This document shows positions 35,781 to 45,825 of a DNA stretch of 64,000 bases, in pieces. The number at the start of each line of letters is the position of its first letter. Within the stretch, counting starts at the first letter, position 1. The translations under genes and the position numbers were made by a program. This DNA comes from Sipunculus nudus. Taxonomy: Eukaryota; Annelida; Sipuncula; Golfingiida; Sipunculidae. The notes under the pieces are model-generated. The model was given only the letters and a program-made list of their open reading frames with translations. It had not been told where the DNA came from and made no database searches. The stretch is taken from positions 23,131,033 to 23,195,032 of the forward strand of contig CM049309.1 in NCBI GenBank assembly GCA_026874595.1, in the 5' to 3' direction.

Positions 35781-36480
35781 TATTAATTCAACAATTTGAA
35801 AGCCCGTCACCTTGACCTATATCTTCAAAGTCCAATCTGCCAAAATGTAAAATTTTTTGTAAACCCCATAACTTTTGAAGTATATCATATTTTGTCCACA
35901 AATTTGATAAAAGACAAGTTCTTGGACAAGTTAAAAAAAACAGCATTCTTGACCAGGATCTTCAAAATCAAATAAGCTGAATGGAAGTAATAATATTGTC
36001 TTTTGAACACAGTAACTTATGAACTCATATGTATTTTTCCCTCAGATTCAACAAACAAGTTGTTTCTACCAAGTTCTCAGAACATTATGGGTACAGGTGA
36101 CCTTGACCTTGATTTTCAAGGTTAAATCTGCACAATGCTAGGATTATTGTGACCCTCCTCATAACCTTGACAGTACTGAAGATTTTTTCTTTAAATTTGA
36201 CACACCAGTTCTTTCTGCCAAAATCTTGGGGTAGTTTGAAAAATGGTACCTTGACCATGATCTTCAAGGTCAAAATCTGCTGAAGTCTAGAATCATTGTT
36301 TAGAGATAGTGCATATATTAACCAAAATGTTTTGGGATGGCCCATAGAGAGGAGACATATATCGGTTTTTGCACTGCAAAAACAAAGCCATTCTAGTTTC
36401 TTGTGAATGCAATAAATTTTGAACAACTCAAAATTTTTTATGACATTTGACATTTGCCAAAGGTGAGGTCAGCAACTAAC
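35781..36480. repeat. Decayed tandem repeat with TGACCTTGACCT words
   Basis: Several diverged units of roughly 150-160 bp share CTTGACC, a word like ATCTTCAAAGTCAAATCTGC, then AATTTTTGT and AACTTTTGAA. The TGACCTTGACCTTGA near 36101 is the reverse of TCAAGGTCAAGGTCA. This looks like the interior of a degenerate Helitron2-like element; no ends are found. A 122-residue minus-strand open frame at 36085-36453 runs along it and is not a gene. Confidence 0.5.
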
Positions 36481-37129
36481 ATTTGATATGGTGATCATTG
36501 TCCTTCCCTCCATCTGTCTAAAATGTGGTGTTACTTGAAAACCAGTTGATTTAAAGGCACCATGATCACACCCTAGATGCACCACAATGAGAGCTTGGTT
36601 GAGTTCATATATGGATGATTTTGACACATTTTTCAAGGTCATTAATGCTAAAATGATAGCAATTATAGCACAATAACTCAAAAAGAATTAGGCACAGCGA
36701 TCACTACACTCATACCATTGATGTAAATAACTTTTGAACCACTGAACAATTTTTTCATGAAATTTGTTACTTGAATTGTTTCTGTAAATATTGTGTATGT
36801 ATGTATGTAAATATATATATATACAAAAATGCAACATTCACAAATTTCTTTAGAGAACTTTAATTTTTGCAAGTGTATTGCAGTAATTGTTCTTGTTTGA
36901 ACTTTATTCCATTAAGTGTAAAGCTGTTTCTACAATGTAGAAAATGTTTCTTCAAATAGTTATTTGAGCAGTAATCCATTCAGTTGATGCCTTGTTGTGG
37001 TAATGTAGAATTTTCAAAGAAATGCATTTCCTTTTAAATAATTTAAGTGAAATAAAATATAATTAAACCCATCAGTATGCATAATTTGATAATATATGAG
37101 CTTAATTATGGATAATTAAAGGGAAGGTG
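36481..37129. other. Intronic sequence, nothing recognised
   Basis: AT-rich DNA with a short GTAT/TATA microsatellite near 36797-36825. Confidence 0.5.
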
Positions 37130-37960
37130 CAACTTATAATTGTGAATTCTGAATCAAGTGTTATTTTCAGATATTTATTGTTTTACAACTTTATAAAATA
37201 TATTTTTCTGGTAAAAAAAATAAATACATCTCTGTGCATCAGTTGATCTTATCTGACCAAATAAGGGATAAATGTTGACGCAATTTAGAATTGTGAACCA
37301 ACTCATATATTCAGATATACATGTTATACTGTAAATGTATAAAATAAATAGACATGAAAAAAAATAATTTAATAAAAAATGAGGGTCTAATGCAAACATT
37401 TGTTCATTATTTTCCTGCCTCAGCAGAATGGGAAATAATTGATTGGCTTTGTTTTTAATCTCCCTGTCTATATTAAATATTTAATATTTATGAATAAACT
37501 TTCTCTCCTGTTAGCACTTTTGAATTAAATTTCATATCCCGTATGTATATGCTGAGGTGTTGTACTTCCCACCATATCCCCCTGCCATTGAGTCACATTA
37601 GTTTAATTGCAACTGTTTAAAATTTATTATATAAAGAAAATTAGTATAATTAACAAAATTAGGACCTAATTGAAACATCTTATATTATTTTCCTGCCTCA
37701 GTAAAATGCGAGATTAAGTGATCAGCTTTTATGTCTGCCAGTCTGTTTTTCCATTTTTAAATATATTCATTAATTGTTAATCAACTTTGTGAATCCTGTA
37801 ATTACTGTTGAATTAAGTTTGATATCCTGTATTTATATAAAGAGATGTTGTGACTCCTATAATCTATAATCCCCCCCCCAACTGTATACATTTTATAAAA
37901 CTGAAAAAAACTTTGTATAATAAAAAATAGGCACAAATTGGACAAATGATCATGGCAATA
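37130..37960 (+). repeat. Dispersed repeat S, tandem block of about 2.5 units
   Basis: Units of about 300 bp share AATTTAGAATTGTGAA, AAAATTAGGACCTAATTGAA, TTTTCCTGCCTCAG and GAGATTAAGTGATCAGCTTT-type words. The same sequence occurs singly at 22830-23140. The block ends with a C8 run near 37873. Confidence 0.6.
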
Positions 37961-38308
37961 GTATAGCTTTTATGGTTACAAACTGCTCACATGCTTCTGA
38001 TCAGTTTCAACATTAGGTAACATATGGTCAGATTGCGAAATATTATTTGCAACAACTTCTTACTCATCAGTACAAACCAATTATAACAGTTAACCATGGC
38101 CAATATTACTTTCTTCTCTCAGAGATTTGATTCCTTTCAATGCCTTCCTCACTTGATCAAACAATTAATACCTACAGTAAAATTCCAAACATAAGTCACA
38201 TTCTTATTACAAGTTGCACCTTGATTTTCAGATTCCACCAGGGGAATAGCTGATCAAGTTTAGTTACATATTCTTTTGATTTAAAAGATATTTTTTCCCG
38301 TTTTCCAG
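37961..38308. other. Intronic sequence before the last AOPEP exon
   Basis: Nothing but the pyrimidine-rich tract TTTTTTCCCGTTTTCCAG leading into the terminal exon. Confidence 0.6.
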
Positions 38309-38464
38309 GCTATGGGTGTGTATTTGTATGGTGAAATGATCCTATCAAGATGTCCAGCACAGCGTACTTTGGCAGAGAAATGTTTTGAAGAGACGGGCCC
38401 TCATATGGAGCATGGAACCCATGCACTTGTACATTCAATGATATATGGAAGAGCACCAGAATGA
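38309..38464 (+). CDS. AOPEP: Aminopeptidase O, terminal exon with stop codon
   Basis: The acceptor TTTTCCAG precedes 51 codons and TGA: AMGVYLYGEMILSRCPAQRT, LAEKCFEETGPHMEHGTHAL, VHSMIYGRAPE. The AMGxYLYGE block and the following LAxKCFE/HM helix are the C-terminal end of aminopeptidase O as I know the family, and the frame joins the previous exon as INDQ|AMGVY. Together the four exons give 148 residues of the C-terminal region. The catalytic zinc domain is not in the window. The last residues (IYGRAPE) may be lineage-specific. A copy of repeat Y starts about 50 bp after the stop, so the 3' UTR is probably formed largely of transposon sequence. Confidence 0.85.
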   Translation, partial: AMGVYLYGEMILSRCPAQRTLAEKCFEETGPHMEHGTHALVHSMIYGRAPE

Positions 38465-38514
38465 TGGACACAGAATGGTCAACCACAGTTCCTTTGTCTG
38501 TTCAACCAGTGGGT

Positions 38515-39012
38515 ACCCATTGATATTTGGGATGATTCTTTTAAATTCAAATATTATCACACAGTTTGACCCTTGACCTGATGAGGGACCATAGGCCCAA
38601 TTATTATGAGATGTAAAACTTTTATATTTTATAAAACATTTATATTTTGCAACCTTGTGGTTGTTCTGAGCTATATGGCTATAAGTGACATGATGTCTGT
38701 CATGTTTTGGCAGCCTCACTTTGACAATTTCAGTTTTTAGAATATTTATGACACTAAACAGCCAATCAGGAGCTTTAAAGTGTAGTTGTTTGAGCATGTG
38801 ACCAGTGACCTTGAACTTCATGAGACTAAGGGTTGAGATGTTTACAAAGATACAGATTTTATTGCATTACTTAAATAGTTCACAAGGTATGGTTTTAATT
38901 TGATTAGAATTACTTAGGCCTATGCCCTATTCCTTCATTGCAGCATACCATTAGGAATTAAGGTGTCAGTTTAAGAATATTACACATCTTCATTTGCCAC
39001 CCCATTGTGGAA
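38515..39012 (+). repeat. Repeat family Y, copy 2 (uninterrupted, in the AOPEP 3' flank)
   Basis: It aligns with 4120-4338 plus 7658-8000 and keeps the single GCAGCCTCA at about 38711-38719 where the other copy received a MITE. It starts about 50 bp after the AOPEP stop codon. A 128-residue open frame on the minus strand (38435-38821) spans exon and repeat and is not a gene. Confidence 0.8.
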
Positions 39013-39029
39013 CAGTCTATAGGATCAGA

Positions 39030-39035
39030 AATAAA
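39030..39035 (+). terminator. Candidate AATAAA polyadenylation signal of AOPEP
   Basis: First AATAAA hexamer on the plus strand after the AOPEP stop codon, about 570 bp downstream and just past the Y repeat. Another lies near 39594. No downstream evidence distinguishes them. Confidence 0.35.
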
Positions 39036-39834
39036 CACAGCCAAATAGCATCACCAGCACAAGATGGAATAAGATGTGCTTGATTGTCACCAGGTTTACT
39101 TTGAATAACAAAGGGGTCACAGTACTAACAGATCATGTTTTTTAAAAGCATTGCATCATCTTATTTCTCAGGAAAATGCCCTACTAACCAAATGTGTAAT
39201 TAACTGAATCCACCTGTTCTATGATCGTATATATATCTCAGGTACAGTGACCCTGGGGAATCCAGAACACGCTGTGACTGAGGCTGCAGAGTATCATGTC
39301 ATATAAAGGGATTTTGTTCCTCATTATACAGAAGAATAGGGAAAATGTCAGACTGGCAGTGGCACACAAAGGACCATCCATTGGGCTAGTATTGAAACAT
39401 AGTGATTGATATATATATATATTTATTATCAACTGAATTCAGCTATAGATTGCAATATATATATTTAGGCATATCACCAAACCATATTGTGATGCATATT
39501 TAGAGGTATGTTGCCAAGCCTTTAAGAATGCCTCAGATCTGAGGGGATTTGTGAACAATGAAATTTCATGGAAAACTTGTGTATCATGCTGCAAATAAAG
39601 TGAATTTTTTTTTACATGAACATGTGAAATCTGTGTGTGACTCATGAATTTGTATAGACAGCTTTAATACTGTGTTAACAGTAGTAAACAAGCAGCCAAT
39701 CAAAATCCAGTGTTTATATTATGGGAATGATCTATAATAAGTAAATTTTATTGTTAATTATATGAAGGGAATGGGATTGTTACTTTTATCCTGTGAGAGA
39801 TGCCAGTTAAATATTAATGAATAATACTGGTTTT

Positions 39835-39892
<58 letters not shown>

Positions 39893-40074
39893 TAAATTTT
39901 TCTATTAATATATTTGTTGTTACCGTTCAAATTTACATAGTTTAACTTGTTCCTTTATACATAAATATATAACATATATAATGAATGTTGTTAATCATCG
40001 ATTGTCTATGACACAAATCTTTTCAAGTCAGATAAAACCTGCTGCCATGTTTCCGGAGACATATTTGTCTCATT
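39036..40074. other. Non-coding downstream of AOPEP
   Basis: AT-rich sequence. It contains a (TA)n tract at 39839-39891 and small TATATA runs near 39415 and 39457. No gene is seen. Confidence 0.5.
39839..39891. repeat. (TA)n microsatellite
   Basis: An uninterrupted TA tract of about 53 bp. Confidence 0.95.
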
Positions 40075-40280
40075 CATGAGGAACCACCCCTGGATAGTAT
40101 AGAGGGGTCAAACACTCGGTTCGCTCCGCTTGCGACCCAGGATCGATCACCAGCGTGGCTATGTAATGAGAGTGGGTTGTAGTTGTCCGTCCAAGGCCGG
40201 TGGTTTTCTCCGGGTTCTCCGGTTTCCTCCGCCACTACAGACTAACGAACACCATCATCCAAGCCATGGAGATGCCTTGA
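40075..40280 (+). mobile_element. Possible SINE with tRNA-like head
   Basis: CACTCGGTTCGCTCCGCTTG, CGACCCAGGATCGATCACC resembles a tRNA-derived head with a box-B-like element. The following GGTGGTTTTCTCCGGGTTCT and CCGGTTTCCTCCGCCAC is a module that I recognise as widespread in invertebrate SINEs. Box A is not convincing and the ends are unclear. Confidence 0.45.
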
Positions 40281-42334
40281 TTAGTTTTAATAACTATTTG
40301 TAAATCCATGTAAAATAGAAAAGTTTATAATAATCATGAAATTATGATATAAAAGACGGAAAATGAGATGTATTAAATGTACAACTGCAATTACTGGAAT
40401 GAATAATTACAAATCAGAAATAAATGGTAACAGTGAATAACATATATGTCTGTAGGCCTATGTTTGGAAACATTTATTTTAAATATTTCAATAATTTAAA
40501 AAATTTGTTTAGTACAGGAGGGCCAGGATAAAAACGTTTATAATAATTTATTTTTTTTGGTAATTTAGTGAGTGGTTTGAAAATGTGGTCTTTACTATGG
40601 AAAAATATGTTGTGTATTCATATTGAAAAAAATATGCTAAATACAGCTCATTCACAGAGGAACTAACAGCAGAATATAAAACGTGATACTTTTAATTATC
40701 ACTTTGCAAAGATGATTTTATTATATTCATCCCCATTGCTTATTTTGATTTAACTGGTGTAGGTTTTCTCAGTGACAAAGACACAAATTGTTTTACATGA
40801 CAAAGTGGACCGTGCACTGCATAATTCAGTTTTCTAGGCCTGAATTCTTCACCCGAAATCTGTTTAAAACGTCACCTGTTTTGCTGTGAGAAGGATCGTG
40901 ATGTATTAAATGGACACATTTTTATTAACATTAATAGTATCGTTATTTTTATGATTATCGCTTCTTCTACCTATTAATATGCCGGCCTAACTGTGCACAG
41001 CACAAACCGACTGAGAAACAATAAATTAGATTAATTATAATTGATGTTCTTGGGAAAATTCCTTTAGAAAGCACAGAGTTTGAAATGTATGAATAGAGAC
41101 TTTATAAAATACTATCAAAGTAACCTCTCTCTCTCTCTCTCTCCGGTCTGAAAGCTTCTGCAAATATAAGTGTCATGAGAGTGAAAGAAAACTCAAATAA
41201 GCGCCCCGTAACAGCAAGTTTTTATTAGGCGTTACATTCAGACCAGTACATTTCAATTAGTTGGTCTTTTCTTCCGCTCATTTATGTTCTTCGTCAGTAA
41301 TGTACAGAGCGCTCGTTTGAAGACACTAGAAGGCTCCGCGTCCAAAATAATGTAATATAGCGTTTCCGATATGCGAACATGAAATGCAGCAGGCCGCTGT
41401 CACTACCTAAAAATTCAGTAAAGCATGTTTTTAAGGTATAAAAAGTGTTATAATAAAGCTCCAGACAGCTCCCGGTGGAGTTTGGTTTTACTTGAACTTT
41501 TTATTATATATGGAGCAACATTTAATGAATATATTAACGACAGGTGAACGATTGCTTTAAATGGTCCCTCGGCATGTCTTTAATGTCTTAATAAGAATGT
41601 TAAATACCACCATCTGTTGAAGTTGCATAGAAAAATAATGTATATAGGTGTAAAACAGGGCAAAACGATACAGATACACTCAGATCGTTTAACCAAATTA
41701 TCAGACGAGAAAAAGTGTTTGTTTTGGCAAAGGAATGGCAGCAAAGGTTATCAAATTCCCTGCTGTATAATCAAGTGTAAAAATAATGATCCAGGAATGA
41801 ATACGGAGAACGCCTTTTTGAGAGTGGAATTCAACTGTGCTTCTTATTAAGTTTATTCTATTAATGCTTACACTTCTTGATCACGGAGAATTCGTTTTTG
41901 ATATCTTTTCGCTTTACCACTGCCTTCCATAACACTATTTGCTGAGCATCGCCGAGTTGGTAGTTCCAACCAAAGCGAGCGCAAGATTTCCGGTATCAAA
42001 GATGGTTAAACCTGCGATACCCAGCTCATTTGAAGAAAACTCTTTTGGCCCTTTACCAACTTCCCTGATTGCAAAACCAAGCAATATTACAGAAAGCAGT
42101 GGTTAAGTGGATTGAGTTCACGTGAAGGTAGCGCCCCCGCTGCATGAGGAGTGTGATAAAACTGGACATTTCTGCAACATTTTAAGGAGCGGCGCTGCAC
42201 TTATCAAACACTTAACAGAAAAACAATATAATATTGATATTTCTGTACTTTGGGAGTAGGGTTTTTTTCAGACTACGTGTTCTCTTTCATTTCAAAATCG
42301 CTTGTCTTACATGAGACACATTTGAATTAAGTCT

Positions 42335-42338
<4 letters not shown>
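40281..42338. other. Mostly single-copy non-coding DNA
   Basis: No gene is firmly recognised. It contains a (CT)n run at about 41126-41143. At 41960-42110 there is a CpG-containing stretch with TTTCCGG and CAAAGATGG and a 34-residue open frame starting at the ATG at 42002; it could be a first exon or chance. A 77-residue plus-strand open frame at 41617-41850 has no recognisable family. Confidence 0.4.
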
Positions 42339-42376
<38 letters not shown>

Positions 42377-42430
42377 TAGAGATAGAGCAGGAATGGGGTC
42401 ATGTCCACCTCCCCCCCCCCCCCCCCCCAT
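42339..42430. repeat. (TA)n tract and poly-C run
   Basis: TA tract at 42339-42370, then a run of about 18 C at 42411-42428, separated by about 40 bp. Homopolymer length in such runs is often unreliable in assemblies. Confidence 0.9.
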
Positions 42431-42489
42431 TACTCTAATGCACGTCTTATACATCACTTTACTACATTATTTTCACATTATACATCCAT

Positions 42490-44770
42490 AATTAAACAGA
42501 TCTAAAAACAAGGCCTACAGGCCTAATGCGAACCGGTGCAATGGAATGGTTTATACACCAGGTATAATGCTTCAATGCTGGGCCATTACCTCTCAAGTAG
42601 GCCTACATGTCTTGTATACGACGAAGGTATCAGAGATGTATACATATGCCCAATTTCAGGCTGATATCCCCTCCTGACAAATAAGCAGGGACACATTGTG
42701 CAATAATTATTGTAGGAGGCGCCAGCAGTCTTGTATACGACAAAGCTTTAAGATATGTATAAATTTGCCCAATTTCAGGCTGATGTATCAAATTCCTGTG
42801 CACTGTGCAAAAGTCATTGTAGGTGGCGACACCTGTATTGTGAACGAGAAAGCCATCAGTGGCGTCAGTTGAAAAATATTTGCAGGTTTATAACTCATAT
42901 AGGAAGATACAGCAAACTGGTTATGTTCAGCTTCCGGTAACTCAGCCAAAAAAGCACTGAACCAAAACCATTTGAATTATCAACATCTGAGGATTATTAA
43001 TGTGTGAGATATAATAATTTGGCCCGGTGGTTTTTAAGAAGAAGATCTTTGAAGCTGTTGAGCTAAAATTGGCTGTTATGCCATATGATTAAATTCAGCT
43101 TCCCATAACTCAGCCAAAAGTCACTAAACAGAGACCATTTGAACAAACTTCAAAAAACACTACCCTATGATCATTTCTTAACGATATTAAACAATTTGGC
43201 CATATGGTTTCAGAGAAAAAGTTCTTTGTAGCCCTCAGTATGATACAGGCACTGATGACCACTGTACAAAAAAGGCCGATGCAGGTGGCGCCACAAATAC
43301 CTCAATTTCAGATATGACTCATGTGACCAACATCGGCATAAAATTTGATGATGATAGCTTCAGCCGTTACTGAGATTGAAATTTCAGTATGCTTTTTTGA
43401 CAGATGACTAAGTTCAACTTCTTGTAACTCGGCCAAAAATCACCGAAATGGAACCATTCGAACAAATTTGAGAGAGATGGAATAAGAGATTATTAGGGCC
43501 CCGCTTGACAAGCGATGCCCTATAGTGATTACCGTGTCAGTTCGTCCGTCCGTCCATCCGTACTTCCGTCCTTCCGCGCGATAACTCAACAACAACATAC
43601 TGCAGCTTTCCCAAATTCACAGGGGTTGATGGTACCTTTGAGGGCTCCAGACCTATTGAATTACAGACCTGTCTGAATTCCAATATGGCCACCACAGCCC
43701 AATCGCTGATTTTCTTTTGCGTGCGATAACTCAACAACAACATACTGCAGCTTTCCCAAGTTCACAGGGATGATTGGTACCTATGAGGGCTCCAAACTTA
43801 TTGAATTACAGACCTGTCTGAATTCCAATATGGCCACCACAGCCAAATCGCTGATTTTCTTTCGTGCGCGATAACTCAACAACAACCTACTGCAGCTTTC
43901 CCAAATTCACAGGGATGATTGGTAACTGTAAGGGCTCCAGACCTATTGAATTACAGACCTGTTGGAATTTCAATATGGCCTCCACAGCCCAATAGCTGAT
44001 TTTCTTTCGCGCTCGATAACCCAACTACAACATACTTCAGCCTTTCCAAATTCACTGGGATGATTGGTACATATGAGGGCTCCAGACCTATTGAATTACA
44101 GACCTGCTGGAATTCGTTTATGGCTGGCACAGCCTAATCGCTGATTTTCTTTCGTGCGCGATTACCCAACAAATACCTACTGCAGCTTTCCCAATTTCAC
44201 AGGGATCATTGGTGCATATGAGGGCTCCAGACCTATTGAATTACAGACTTGCTCAAATCATATATGGCTAACAGACTACATTCGGTGATTTTCTATTGCA
44301 CACATTATTTCAGACATATATATTATATCTTCTTTAATATCATTTGATCGAGTATGATTTTTTCCCTTCTGCGTATTGATTAAAACCTGCTTCTATTTGT
44401 GATATTTTTCAAATTAAACTTAATTTTTCACATATATGTAAACTAGTCCAGCACTAGCAGAAACGCGGGGCCCTCTCAGGACCATTGTCCGACCACATCT
44501 ACTTTCTGTTAAATATTGAACAATTTTGCTGGACCGTTTCGGAGGAGAAGATTTTTATTAAAGGTTTTTTAGCTTTATCTTTATAAAAACTTAGAAAATG
44601 CAGTTAGCCAAAAAAATAAGCAAAATCCGAAAGCGTTTTTCAAATGGCTAATTTTTAGCATAAAATTTCGTTGTGCTAGCGCCTGTCGTTTTCAAGATAG
44701 TATTGGTTAACGAACAGACGCCGGACGACGCCACAACATCGCATTAGCTCACAGGTTCGATAAGAAAGTG
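42490..44770 (-). repeat. Repeat family X, copy 3 (minus strand), with a nested Helitron2-like element
   Basis: Read on the minus strand it carries the GTGAGCT module (44765 down to 44510), the GGCCGAGTTACAAGAAG module (43437 down to 43260) and the AGGCCTGTAGGCCTTG end (about 42505-42525). Between them lie two or three diverged units with ATTTCAGGCTGATRT and CAGCCAAAA words (plus strand). It is interrupted by the element at 43493-44502. No coding capacity. Confidence 0.7.
43493..44502 (+). mobile_element. Helitron2/Helentron-like element H5
   Basis: The 5' end TTAGGGCCCCGCTT folds on AAGCGATGCCC. The inverted subterminal copy CGCGGGGCCCT is at about 44465-44474, followed by a hairpin (GGAC 44479-44482, GTCC 44487-44490) and the terminus CTAC at 44499-44502, which differs by one base from the CTAG of the other families. 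GTCCGTCCGTCCATCCGT follows the 5' hairpin. The interior is five units of about 145 bp beginning GCGATAACTCAACAACAAC (43579, 43724, 43870, 44015, 44160). It lies inside X copy 3, in the opposite orientation. Confidence 0.75.
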
Positions 44771-44836
44771 TGGCTGATTTTATTCGAAGTCAACAGACCG
44801 TACCATCAACAAGTCATTGATTTATACTTTAAATCA

Positions 44837-44838
<2 letters not shown>

Positions 44839-44878
<40 letters not shown>
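44839..44878. repeat. (TA)n microsatellite
   Basis: An uninterrupted TA tract of about 40 bp. Confidence 0.95.
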
Positions 44879-44883
<5 letters not shown>

Positions 44884-45638
44884 GGTTTGCGATTATTTGT
44901 CCGTCGTATTTCGCAAAGCTTTACAATAACTATTCAATAAAGAGCTATTTCTTCAAAACTAAACCTGTGAAGGACCAACGGCTTGGTGTGTAAACGTTGT
45001 CTTAGAAAAGAGACACAAATTTGCTGCCAGTGAAATTGAATGTATATTTGATTCCGACTATCAGTAAGACAAAGGTATGGAATTTAATGTACACGTATTT
45101 TAATACCAAGGTGACGTACGTGCTAGGCTCTTTTATAAGTAATGATTCGGTTTTTGTACCATTAACTTCCCTAACATTGCCTGTCAGAATTACATGAAAT
45201 GTTAATCAATGAATAACGTGTCTTTTCAAATGCTCTGGGACAACCAATATGGAACAAAATATTCATTTACATGGGGATTAATTTCCGTGGTTGATGAGGT
45301 TGATGAAACCTCACACACGCATTCTGTATGAAACTGGGCTATCAGCGTGTATCTGTTTACATTAATTAATACATGGAGATCTGGTGTTCAAAAGCATGGT
45401 TTATGCGCAATAGCACTTTAGGCTGCAGGTTTACAGCTCGTCACAATAGTTTACAATGATATATATGGAACACTGTCATGAAACCACAAGAGTGGTTGGT
45501 GTGCTACAATTACTGAGGCTACTACTTGAATATATGTATAAATCAATCGTGTCAATAATACAAGTAATACAACTGATGCTATACAAGTAAACATGACATT
45601 TGCCTCGATCAAGATGTTAATAGCTTCACCCGTGTCTG
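44879..45638. other. Non-coding, nothing recognised
   Basis: No gene, tandem repeat or transposon is identified here. Confidence 0.5.
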
Positions 45639-45825
45639 TTTGTGGCCTCTGCCATGAGGGTATTCGTTCATCCCCTTTCGTGTGTGTGTGTTTGTGTTCG
45701 TTTATTTGTCATATCATAACTCCTGCAGTCACGAACGGAATCTCATGACATTTTCAGGGCATTCCGGGAATGGGCCAATGAAGAAGATTTTGGTGTGGAT
45801 CCAGGACATGATCCGGATTCAGGTA
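45639..45825 (+). repeat. Repeat family W, copy 2
   Basis: GTGGCCTCTGCCATGAGGGT, TTCATCCCC, CACGAACGGAATCTCATGAC and GGGAATGGGCCAATGAAGA match the copy at 26214-26400. A 108-residue open frame runs from it to 46008 and has no recognisable domain. Confidence 0.55.

Noticed and set aside
36085-36453. 122-residue minus-strand open frame
   Set aside because: It lies in a decayed tandem repeat, has no recognisable domain and no homologous frame in the neighbouring units.
38435-38821. 128-residue minus-strand open frame
   Set aside because: It is antisense to the terminal AOPEP exon and runs through repeat Y; the Y copy at 4120 does not preserve the frame.
40110-40170. tRNA gene
   Set aside because: A box-B-like word and a tRNA-like run are present, but no cloverleaf with acceptor stem can be drawn; a SINE head explains it better.
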